From assembly GCA_034190945.1 (NCBI GenBank), contig CM067219.1, forward strand, positions 64,524,456-64,588,455: a stretch of 64,000 nt of DNA, written 5' to 3'. Positions within the stretch are counted from its first letter, which is position 1. The number at the start of each line of letters is the position of its first letter. Shown in pieces: positions 22,201 to 34,200 of the stretch. The notes beneath the pieces are model-generated. The model ran no database searches, was not told where the DNA came from, and saw only the letters and a program-made list of their open reading frames with translations. The translations under genes and the position numbers were made by a program. This stretch comes from Octodonta nipae (taxonomy: Eukaryota > Arthropoda > Insecta > Coleoptera > Chrysomelidae).

Positions 22201-25200
22201 GTATTTTTGGGTTACTATGAATAATTTGATTATTGTGGGTACAAAAATAATAGTTGAACGAATAATAACGAAATACATTGCCCTCTCAGATACCAAACTC
22301 CTGTTTTATATTTCTTGTATAGATTATAGATTCAGCCCATTTTCAAATGGTAAAGGTTAGATAAAAATAAAATATTATTTGACTTATATTTTCTTAACGT
22401 TGTTATGACTCGTTTGGCGAAGGTGGGTTGAAAAATGCTGACTGGAATTAATCTGTGCATTTCGTAATACATAAAAATATTGCTATTTCTATTTGAAACA
22501 ACTAAGTTTTAATATGTTAATTAGAAACAAAAAACTTTGAGGTAATTATTAAAACTTCGAGCAACAGATTTTGAAGAAGAAGCGAGTTGAATACAAAACC
22601 AGAAGAAACGGTAACAACACGTGGTCCATAAAGGTGGTTACAATTTTTCGTTAGATTCAATACTTATTTAAAAGAACATAATTCATAATACAATTATTTA
22701 TCCGAATAACGACTACCAACAGTAGCCGTTTTTAAACATATTGTTGGAAAGCTTATACATCGTAGATAATTACACCTTACACCATTTCCAAGTTTTCAAA
22801 TCACAAAATTTGTAAAATCTAGATTTCTAGACCTTTGCCGCAGTAAGGATAATATTTAATATTTTCGTCCACTTCAAAACTGACAGTTTGAAAATTTAAG
22901 AACTACAAATTTGGAAAAAAATTCATAATTTGGGGGTTGTTTGCATTCGTTACAATAATTTGAAAGTAATCGTGTTATATATCCTTGAAGAGCTTCTAAA
23001 TCGTAGATTAGGCTGTCAGTTTTGAAAATGAACAAAATCACACAATATAGACAAACTGGGAAATTAAGGGGGTTGTTTGCATCCTTTCCAAAAATTTTAA
23101 AGCTCGTAATTCGTAGATCATCCTGATAGCTTTTAAAATTTATAAATCATAAAATTTGAATAAACTGCATAATTGGGGGTGGTATGCACCCCTTCCAGTA
23201 AGTTGAATGTAGTCGTTTAATATATCGTTGGAAAGCTCGTAAATCGTAGATCATGCTGGTATTTTTCAAAATTTTTAAATCATAAAATTTGAAAAAACTG
23301 CATAATTGGGGGGTGGTTTGCACCCCTTCCAGTAATTTGAATGTAGTCGTGTAATATACTGTTGAAAAGCTCGTAAATCGTAGATCATGCTGGTATTTTT
23401 CAAAATTTATAAATCATAAAATTTGAATAAACTGCATAATTGGGGGATGGTTTGCACCCCTTCCAGTAATTTGAATGTAGTCCAGTAATATACCGTTAGA
23501 AAGCTCGTAAATCGTAGATCATGCTGGTATTTTTTTAAATTTATAAATCATAAAATTTGAATAAACTGCATAATTGGGGGGTGGTTTGCACCCCTTCCAG
23601 TAATTTGAATGTAGTCGTGTAATATACCGTTGGAAAGCTCGTAAATCGTAGATCATGCTGGTATTTTTCAAAATTTATAAATCATAAAATTTGAAAAAAC
23701 TGCATAATTGGGGGGTGGTTTGCTCCCCTTCCAGTAATTTGAATGTTGTCGTGTAATATACTGTTGGAAAGCTCGTAAATCGTAGATCATGCTGGTATTT
23801 TTCAAAATTTATAAATCATAAAATTTAAAAAAACTGCATAATTGGAGGGTGGTTTGCACCCCTTCCAGTAATTTGAATGTAGTCGTGTAATATACCGTTG
23901 CAAAGCTCGTAAATCGTAGATCATGCTGGTATTTTTCAAAATTTATTAATCATAAAATTCGAAAAAATTGCATACTTGGGGGGTTGTTTTCACCCCTTGA
24001 ACATTTTTAGATGTTTATGGGCATTACACCAGGAAAGAGCTCGTAAATCGTAGATAATTTTAATAGGTTTTAAATTTAAAATTAAAATTCAATATTTTTT
24101 CGGGGGTGGTTTTTGCCCCTTAGACAAATTTAGGGGTTGACGTTCAATACGTCAATTAAAAGCTCGTAAATAGCTCCTAATTTGGGACCCTTCACAAAAT
24201 TTTTTTGTTTGTTTTTCTGAGATGGCGGTGCTAACTTTACGTAAAGTTAGCACCGCCAATAGTTTTTTGCACTTTTTCCATAGTAAATATTGAGCTCAAA
24301 AATCAATTTAGGTAAAAATCAAGAGCTCCTAAATAGCTCGTAATTCCCATATGTTTTAATTTGAGTTTCTGTAAAATGGCGGTGCTAACTTTACTTTGCT
24401 AATTTGTGTTGAATAGGGTGGCAAGATGAATTATGAATTATGGTGTCTGTGTGGGAGGGTTTGTGATAAATCGAGAAAACATGTTTATCATTTACTTTTT
24501 TGATTGTTAAATCTAGGAAATTTATATGATTATTCTGTTCTTCTTCTACTGTGAATTTAATGTTGGGATGGATATTGTTAATAAAATCAGTAAATTTGGA
24601 TAATTGTCTTTCCGTTCCTACAAAACAAGTTAAAATGTCATCCACGTATCTGTGCCAGTATACAAATTGACTACATATCCGTTTTTTTTTATTTTTTTTT
24701 CTTCTAAGGAATCCATAAAAATTTCTGCTAGTAATGGGCTAAGTGGATTACCCATGATTAAGCCCTCCTCACCTATGTAAATATTATTATTGAATTCAAA
24801 ATAGTGTTACGAAATTTACCCAAAGCCGACCCTGTTTCATTTCAGTACGACAACAAACGCTTTAATATAAAAAAAACGATTCTCGAAAAGACTCGGCAGC
24901 GGAAGGAGTGATGATGATTTTACTGGAGAATTCAACGCTGGTGTTATAAAGGAAGCACGCCACGATCGCCAGTTCAGTAAAACAGTGACGACGAGCGTAT
25001 ATCGAATTGTTATTGTCATATTTGAATCAGCTGTTTTAATGTAAATAAAGTTCTAGAAATGTGAAAGTGAATATTAGTTTTATAATTTTAAATTGAACCC
25101 ACGGACTATATTGCAATTTGGTGATCAGAAGTAAAGGATTAAGTGCAGTTAAAATCCTAATTTGATTTATGGAAACCCGTAGTATGGACGAAACTACCAA

Positions 25201-28200
25201 AAAAATAGTCAAGCAGGTTACGGAGGGTCTGGACGAAAAAATTGCACAGATTCTAGAAAAACGTGACAAGAAGGAGAAACAACATCAAGAAGAAATTCAA
25301 CAAAGGTTAGTAAAGTCTTTTGATGAAAAACGTAAAATAGAATTAGAAAATCTTGTCACTACGATGAAAAGCGAACAACAAAATCTTGTTTCCACTATGA
25401 AAAGTGAACAACATAATTTAATGGAAGGATTATTCTCGAAATTTGTAGAAAAACAAGATCAAACTGAATTAAAGACAAAATGAATTTAAATTATTAGAAG
25501 AAAAACGAAAAAATGAATTTAAGATATTTGAAGAAAAACAAGGCAAAACGGAAGAAAAAAGACAATTGCAATTTGAACAATTAATGCAAATAGTATCGCA
25601 AGTTAATGAAACAGTTAATGAAAGAATGCAAATAATTGAATCAGATATAAAAGAAATAAACGACGACATAAAGATCCTAAAAAGTAATGTGGAGACTCTT
25701 GAAATCAAAGTAGATGACATCGATTCCGTCCAGAACCAGGTGAAATTTGAAATAAGTGCTATCCAAAGCCAGGTAAAAGCTTAAATCAGTTCAATTAAAG
25801 ACGCAGTACACGGTGAAGTACAAGATAAAGTGGAAACAGCAATTAAAAAATTGCAACATGATTTGCAGAGAGGAAAATACCAGTACACCGTGAGTACCAA
25901 AGGTTCCGTTAGCAAACCACCCACATTTGATGGCAGTTCATCTTGACCCATATATAAACGGCAATTTGAGGCCGTGGCTACAGCTAATGGATGGGATAAT
26001 CAAGAAAAATCTACCTCTCTGGTAATTTCGTCAAGAGGTCCGGCCCTAGAACTCCTCCAAAGCATTCCAGTCGAAGAACAAGGCAATTTCGACAAGATCA
26101 TCGACATTCTGGACAAGAGATACGACAATCAATTCTTGAGCTAGGTATACCAAGTCCAACTCAGTGGGAAATGGGAAAACGCAAAAATCCGGTGAAAGCC
26201 TTCAAGAATTCGAAGCAGAGATTAGACGGTTAGTTCACTTGTCCTACCCAGACCTGCCAGAGGAAACGAAAGACCAGTTGGCCACACAGAGTTTCATAAA
26301 CGGCATCAGAAATGTGGAAGTTCAAAGAAATTTAAGACTGAGTGGCGTCAAGAAGAGTAATGAAGCTCTACTTCGGGCTTTGGAAGTAGAGGCCGTCATG
26401 AACATATCCAAGCCGAGGGTCCGAGCAGTTTCCGTCAACCAGGAACAGTCAGAGTCACCATTTCAAGCGCTGCTGGCTGGTCTGAACAAAATATTAGAAC
26501 GGTCACAAAGAACTGGCACCAGAGGGGCATGTTACCGGTGCGGACGGACAGGATACTTCCAACGTGACTGCCGAGTAAGGCCACCTGAACGATTACCGAC
26601 CAGGGGTAACCAACAAAACAGCCACATGTCCAGAGACCGTCAGTCAGTCAGCATAGGGGGGCGAATGCTGACTGTCCCTCCACCAGCCCCCAAAACGTTA
26701 TCCATCCGGGGATTTTGCCGAGATAGCGGCAGCCTAGTCATCAGAGGCACCATCAATGGGCGAGCAGTTACCATCACCATCGACACCGGCGCCGCTGTGT
26801 CCATTGCCAAGTCCAGGGTCTTGAAAGCATCAGAAATTCGGCCAGTTACCACTAACATCCAGCTCAGAACAGTCACCGGCGAGTCCATGTCAATACAGGG
26901 TGAGGCAGATGTCGTGCTACAGATAGGAGACAACATGATCCCGCATAGGGTCCTGGTAGCGAATATTGAGGACGATTTTATACTGGGTATGGACCTAATC
27001 AGCCAGCATGGATTTATGTTCGGCCCGAGAAATGATGTTCTTCGATTCCTAAATTAGGAATTTGTATTGACCAGCCCGTTAACAGCTCATCGACCTCCAT
27101 AAAAATTGTAGCAAAATCTTCAGCCAGAATTCCCAGTCGAACGGAACAGATTACTCATGGGCAGCTAAACAGCAATCCTGGGAGCTGCGTTGGAATGGTG
27201 GAGCCCATACACTCAACTCATGACTATTAGTTGGACGGGCTATAGTTAAAACCGGACGAGAGATACCAATCAGAGTCCTGAATTTGACCAACAACGACAT
27301 CAGAATTACCAATGGTCACGAGATAGCTTGTTTCGAGCCAGTAGAGACCATCATCAATTGCGAAGAAGAGTACCAGACGTCGGTGAAGGAGACAGGGCCC
27401 GATAAAGAGTTCCTACAACAGTTTGCTGACCATTTGACACACTTGACACCAGAGAACCAGAAGAAAGCCAAGCAATTTATCACAAAGCACTGGCAAATTT
27501 TTAACAGTAAAAATGGAACCACCGGTCGCACCAACATCATCCAGCATCGAATAGATACCGAAAAGGCTCAGCCCATCAGAATACCAGCTAGACGACTACC
27601 ATTGGGACAACAACAGGCAGTCGAGGAAAACATCGAGTCCACGTTACAAAATGGAGTTATTGAGCCATCCATCAGCCCATGGTCTGATCCCGTCGTACTA
27701 GTTAAAAAGAAGGATGGAACCACCCGATTTTGTGTGGATTACAGAAAGCTGAATGACGTAACGAAGAAAGACAGCTATCCACTACCCCGAATCGATGACA
27801 CTTGGACTACCCTAGCAAGCTCCCGTTGGTTCTCCACACTAGACCTAAAAAGTGGATATTGGCAGGTTGGTCTACACGCAAACGACAGAGAGAAGACAGC
27901 GTTCTCCACCAGTAAAGGGCTGTTTCAGTTCACGGTCATGCCCTTTGGGTTATGTAATACACCCGCTACATTTGAGAGGCTAATGGAGTATGTACTGAGC
28001 GGCTTAACATGGAGGACGTGCTTAGTATACCTCGACGGCATTCTAGTCATGGGTCAGACATTCGACGACCATCTGAAGAACCTGGACGAAGTATTCTCCA
28101 GAATTAATAATGCCAACCTGAGACTCAATCCGAAGAAGTGTTCCTTGTTCCAAAAAGAAGTAGAGTTTTTGGGCCAAGTAGTGTCCGAGTCAAGAATCCG

Positions 28201-31200
28201 CACCAACGAAGAAAAGATAGACGCCATCCGTGATTGGCCAGTTCCAAGAGACAAACATGAACTCCGAAGCTTCTTGGGCCTCTGTGCATACTACCGGCGT
28301 TTTGTTGAGGGATTTGTCACCATCGCCGCCCCGCTACATTGGCAGACGACTGAGAAAGAGACCTTCCATTGGAATCAGGATTGCGAAACATCATTCAGGC
28401 GACTGAAGGCGGCACTATGTTCCAGCCCAATCCTAGCCTTTCCTACACAGTCCGGCAAGTTCATCTTAGACACCGACGCCAGCAACACAGGTTTGAGGGC
28501 CGTTCTATCCCAGGTGCAAGATGGTGAAGAGAGGGTGGATTCTCGAAACCGGAAAGAAATTATTGCGTCACCAGAAAAGAACTTCTTGCAATAATAAGGG
28601 CTGTAGACCATTTCCACAAATACCTCTATGGTCGTCATTTCTTAATCCGAACAGATCATGCCGCACTCAAATGGCTGCTGGACATGAAGACACCGGAAGG
28701 ACAACTGGCAAGATGGATGGAGAAATTACAGCAATACGACTTCAAGGTGGAACACCGTGCCGGCCGTTTGCACAATAACGCCGATGCCCTATCCAGAAGA
28801 CCCTGTAGAGCGGAATGCGGACATTGTCTGAAGACGGAACAGCGAGAGGGTATCTCCATCAGGCAGATCCGAGCGCAGGCCAATGAAGACTGGACAACGG
28901 AACAGTGCATCCAGGACCAAATGGCTGATCCAAACATCGAACCAATCTTGTCACTCAAAATGAGAGGGGCACCCAGGCCAGGATGGGACGAGATAGCTGG
29001 ATACTCCGGCGTGCTGAAATCGTTACGGGCTCAGTGGGACTCTCTAAGAGTAGACAATGGAATGCTCAAGCGAGTTTGGGAAAGCGCTGATGGACGAGAA
29101 ACCAAGTCCCAACTGGTAGTTCCGAAGAAAAAAGGTACCAGCCATCCTGACCGAAGTACATGATGGAATTACCGGAGGCCACCTGGGAATGAATAAAACC
29201 CTAGACAAAGTTCGCCAGCGATACTACTGGGTGAATTACTTCGAAGAAGTCAGAGCTTGGTGCCGCAAATGTGCCACCTGTGCCGCCAGTAAGGGCCCGA
29301 AGACCCGGACCAAGGGCAGAATGCAGCAGTACGCCCACTCCCATTTGAGAGAATTGCCATCGATGTCGCCGGTTCGTTTCCAGAGTCTGAAAGGGGGAAC
29401 AAATACATTCTGGTCGCAATGGATTACTTCAGCAAATGGCCTGAGGCATATGCGATACCCAACCAAGAGGCAACCACAGTAGCGACGGTGCTAGTAAAAC
29501 AACTATTCCGCAGGTTTGGCGTCCCGATGGACCATTACACCCACAGTCACACGGAATGGTGGAAAGATTCAACAGGACCTTGGAACACCCATTCCAAGGT
29601 CGTCAGCAATAACCAGCGTGATTGGGATCAGCATATTCCCCTATTCCTGTTGTCATATCGCTCTGCTGTACAGTGCATCCCATTTTGGTTGAGATTGCCA
29701 GGTTACTCGGTTGTTATTGAAGATAGAGTCTTGCGGTTTTCACATACCTATTCTACTTTTTTTGTGAAACTCAGGATGGCCATATCAGATTTTGCATAAG
29801 TGTTTCCATTTATAAGATACAGGGCGATTTTGATAATTTATACTTTTTGGACCCTTTCTATATCTACGAAGTTATTAGAAATACTCTTGCGCTAAGAACT
29901 ACGTCTAATAGAAAATTTTGCATAGAATCCAGTGGAGTACTCAATTTTTTTTTCCGAGTATGGTTTTGAAGATACTACACAACATTATATATTTTTAAAT
30001 GGAACACCCTGTATTTTATTATTTCATTGAATTCGTTATTTTTTTCCCTTTAAAATAATGTATAATACAATACACATGGTATTATTAGAAATGCTAAAAA
30101 AACCTTAAAAATTGAGTTTTTTGCTAGTAGGCCATGTATTTTCCATTTAAAAGGAGAATCAAACAAATAATTCCATTTGAGATTTTTTATAGGAGTTTAT
30201 CAGCAAAGAAAAATAATGTTAACAATAATTCAATAACATGAAACACGAAATTTAGGTACCTAAAAGCAACTAATAAATAGTTATACATCGTTCATTATGT
30301 ATAACAAACAGAACAGGTATTACAAATGAAATATCTATCTTAAAATTAATTTTGGACATTATTTATTATCTTATTGATTTAACTGTTCAAATTGTTGTCC
30401 TTTTTCCCTAACACATAATTGGCAAACCTTTTCAATACGCCTGAATGCATATAAAATTATAACAGGTCGCCTTTGTAAATCCCGAAAAACTGCCTCCGTT
30501 GCGGCACGAAGTTCTTCGCGACTGTTGTGTCTGTTGGTATATATTTTATTTTTCAAATAACCCCACAAACAAGTCCAATATAGATAAATCGGGTGATCTT
30601 GGAGGCCACCTAATTGGTCCATGTGTTCCTATCCAACATCCTTGAAAATTATTTTCTAAAAAGCGCCCAATTAATCTAGAATTGTGGGCAGGGGCGCCAT
30701 CTTGTTGAAAGTGTATAGAATTGCGAAAGGCGAGGGGAACATCTTCCAATATTTCGGGTTATATGTCTTCTAGGATTGTCAAGTACCTATTGGCGGTAAG
30801 GGTTCCTTCAAAAATGCGGTACTTTATTTTTGTCCCCAGTATGAAACAGGCTACATTAAAACCAAATCGACCCTGCTGTTGTCGCTCAACAATTAAGTGC
30901 GGGTTCTCATTCTGCCTGTTAAATATACCGGCACTGCTTATATGAGATTCGTCTGACCAAATAACTTTCCTTACAAAATCATTGTCCCTTCGGGTTTGGT
31001 CTAAAAACCAATTGCAAAAATTTAACCGTCTTGCTGCATCACCAGGATATAAGTGCTGGGCAATATTGACTTTGTAAGGTATAAATTTATATTTTTTTTA
31101 AAATTCTTTATACAAGATTGTATAAAATTTAAAAACTAGCAATACTTGAATATAATTTAGTCTATAGTGTTTTAGTATAGTAGTTTATATGTCTATATTT

Positions 31201-34200
31201 TTATGTTAGTATGTATGTTTAGTTTTAGGTAATTCTGTCCAGGTCCTATGCACAGGTTTCATTACCTCTGTAGGATTTGCATTGAATATTGTGTTTGTTG
31301 TAAATTTTGAACTGGAATAAAGAATAAAGAAATCTGATGGTTGTAGGTTTGCATTTTTTGACTATACATACAATGTCAGTAAATCAGCTGTTGAAAACTG
31401 TCTAGAAATTCAACAACTTGCTGAAAGTCTAGCTACTGTAGAAGAGATTAAAATAAAATTTAGGAATCTTGCCACATAATCGGCACCATATTCATACTGT
31501 GTGGGACAATGTTAGTGGAAGAGACAAAACTGTTGACACTCTCATTGAACAACTACGTCTAGAAGAGGATCGGTTAAACTTGAGCAATAAATCAACTGAT
31601 AAAGGAAGTCAAAATGCATTGTTGATAAAAACAAAATTCAAGGTCAAGTTCGGAGAGAAAATTAGGCACAGAATGCTTCAAATGTGGTAAGAAATGGCAT
31701 GTGAAGATGACCTGCGGGGGCAAGCCATGTGTCAAGTATGCTCATTACTGCAAAGACAATTATGATTGTAACATATGCAATATGTAATAATGCAAAAAGA
31801 AGAAAAACTCAAAGGTAACTCAAGTGTCAAAAATAATTTCGCAATCAAATCCTTGAGCTATGATCTCAGTTAGTCTGTGAACTTCAGATTATGTCAGTGC
31901 CAGCGAACTGGAAGGAATTGGAGGCAGATGTAGAACTAGAAGCCTTGAATGGCGACAAGTGGTATGAAATAGTTCTCAATATAAGCAAAACAACAGCTAT
32001 ATTCAGATTGCAAATGGGAATAGATCAGAATTTATGAACCATTTATGATGAAGTTTCGCCTTGAAAGACCTTCAGCATTTTGAGTGAGGGGGGGAGAGCA
32101 AGAAAAATAGATTTGTATTTCTTTGGGGAGGGGCAAGAAAAATAGAATAGTTCAAATTTAATACGTCGTCAACATTGAATTTGATTTGGATTCAACAGGA
32201 ACAGAATACACTACTCTGAAAAATTTAGTCCAGTTGCAGTTTATGCATCGATTAGACTACTTAGTTTTACAGCATCTGACGCTATAAAGGTAACGACATT
32301 TGATGTAAAGCCTTTGTCCATGGATGAAAAAAGAAGAAATTTATCTTGCAAACAAAAAAATTAGAAGATAAGACAGAGTTTGTAAATTTAATAAAGGTTT
32401 GTACGGACTGAAACAAGCTCTGAAAAATTGGACCGAACGTTTCTTAATTTGTTTAAGGTTACTGAATTTAGACAAGACAGACGATGATATATGCATATAC
32501 TCTAAAGAAGACAGAAAGTTAATAATAGCCTTGTTTGTTGATGACGGATTTATTGTTCGAACAAATGTAGTAGCCATGATTGAGGTTCTGGACATATTAA
32601 ACGAAAACTTTGATATTATCATTTACAAAACATGAAACACCTGCCATACTAGGAAATGAAAATTTGACATGACAACTCCAATGGAACGTGGAATGATGGC
32701 ATGTGAATGGAACTAAGTGGATGATAAACCTTGTCCAAATCTGAGCCATAACATGAAGCTTGTCATACTTAGCAACAATGTCTCAACCAGGTATTAGGTT
32801 TGCAGTCAATACTTGAATGAGACATCATCATTCAGAATATTCTTTAATGGAGAATCAAATCTCATTGTGTACTTGAATTGGGATTATGGAGGACACAAGC
32901 ACTGGTCAGCCAACCAGTGGAATATTGATATTACAAGGTCTAATTGACTGTTAAATACAAAAAAGCAGAATATTGAGCAATAAATAAAATGTGCTGGATT
33001 CGCCGTTTTGGAAATGAACAGCAAATGCTAGATATAAATCAACCAACCACACTATATGTAGACAATTTATCAGCCATTCACATGTTAATAAGTATCCATC
33101 AAAGTAAGACAAAAAAAAAAGGAAGAAACGCATTGACATTTCAAGAAAGTTTTTTTAACAACATATTGGTAAGACTGTCGCTAATTGCTTATTTCGGAGA
33201 ATTAATTTTTATTATAGGTAATTAATGTCTAGAATGATGGAACGTGGGAGGAATTGGTTGAAAATCCGTAACATTGCTAAATTTCTCTTACTTTCTTGCA
33301 CCGAATAATGAAGACCAAGATACTCAAATTCCTTTAGCAAAAACTAATTTTTATAAGAAGAGTTCTTAACAAATTCATAAAACAGCCTAACACATATAAT
33401 GCCTAACCACCAGACCGCACTACTCCAGTGAAGTTTGACATATAACGCGGTAAGACTTTTGAATGAATGTTATGCCAATATTTCATTGTCAACAGCAATC
33501 CTTTCATAAATTTCTTTACTGCAAATATTGCTCAAACTGAAAAAAGCTCTAGTAACGTTTTTTCTTTGCTTTATTTCATATTAATATTTCAATGTAAATC
33601 CTTTGTATACTTTGCTAATAACAGTTAAACGTCTTGAAAAACTCTCTGGCTTAAATTTGTGTGAATATCCAATATTTGTATTTAAATTAATCAAAGTATA
33701 ATCTTAATAGAAACGTTTTATGTTATTAGTTCTTGAGTGCCTTCAATAAAATTAATTATTAATAAAAATAATTACCTTAAGTTCTCCCTTTTGAAGTATA
33801 GTATCAATATCTTCATCTGTTATTTCAGACTCTTTAGAGGCAAATACATGATTTGCGCCATGTCTGATTATATTCAACATTTCATCCTTATTTAGTGTTT
33901 GACTTTTGGAATCTGCTAATCGCCCTTGTTGGATCACAAGCTTATCTAATCGAAGTTTAACCTCTGCTCTTTCAACGATTTTTTCTTCAACCGTATTTTC
34001 AGTAATGAATCTATAAAATGCGAAATTGTAATAAAGTTGAAAAATGTAGTGGAATTAATAATACACAAAACATTTCCTACCGAAATACTCTAACTTGTTT
34101 CTTTTGCCCTATCCTGTGAGCTCTATCCATTGCTTGCAAATCCATCTGTGGATTCCAATCGGAATCATAGATAATAACCACATCTGCAGTAGCCAAGTTT

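Larger units (their letters stand above)
19927..24397. mobile_element. 4.47 kb foldback element with tandem-repeat arms and 9-bp target duplication
   Basis: GCTAATTTG is present on both sides (19918-19926 and 24398-24406). The ends are inverted: a 17-bp GTAAAGTTAGCACCGCC begins at 19933 and its complement ends at 24394, leaving 6 and 3 unmatched bases outside. Arms (19927-21245 and about 22735-24397) are near-identical inverted copies made of an outer 154-bp module, a 34-bp palindrome, a ~180-bp spacer and about eight ~132-bp tandem repeats. The centre (~21250-22730) is AT-rich with no transposase. 9-bp duplications and foldback arms fit Mutator-like (MULE/Foldback) elements; that assignment is inference. 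It split a Penelope-like element. Confidence 0.85.
19268..24803 (-). mobile_element. Penelope-like retroelement (RT + GIY-YIG), interrupted
   Basis: Two coding pieces on the minus strand flank the foldback insertion. 24803-24398 carries the RT C-terminal part: EGLIMGNPLSPLLAEIFMDS, catalytic RYVDDILTCF and NHINFLDLTIKK. 19917-19268 carries the linker and the GIY-YIG endonuclease that marks Penelope-like elements (GVYKLSCKDYPKAYIG, then TGRSFQTRLNEHR, ending LNKSPLLNLFT before a stop near 19268). Removing the insertion plus one 9-bp repeat joins the pieces in frame. Damage: a TAA in place of the Gln expected after YIG (near 19518), and a frame disturbance in the poly-T at 24680-24710. The 5' part is missing: Gypsy copy 3 begins at 24804. 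Confidence 0.88.
25119..29675 (+). mobile_element. Gypsy LTR retrotransposon copy 3, internal region, no 3' LTR
   Basis: Best preserved of the three copies. Gag leader ATG at 25169, coiled-coil gag to about 25860, capsid, CCHC and protease to 27057, pol at 27284-29670. Ends abruptly at YRSAVQ where a Tc1/mariner-like element begins; integrase C-terminus and 3' LTR are absent. No env-like frame. Confidence 0.9.

Noticed and set aside
20270..24010. CRISPR-like regular repeats
   Set aside because: Units are ~132 bp, contiguous with no unique spacers, and mirrored in two arms of a transposon; the context is eukaryotic.
24804..29675. An endogenous retrovirus with env
   Set aside because: No env-like frame follows integrase in any of the three Gypsy copies, and all end before a 3' LTR.
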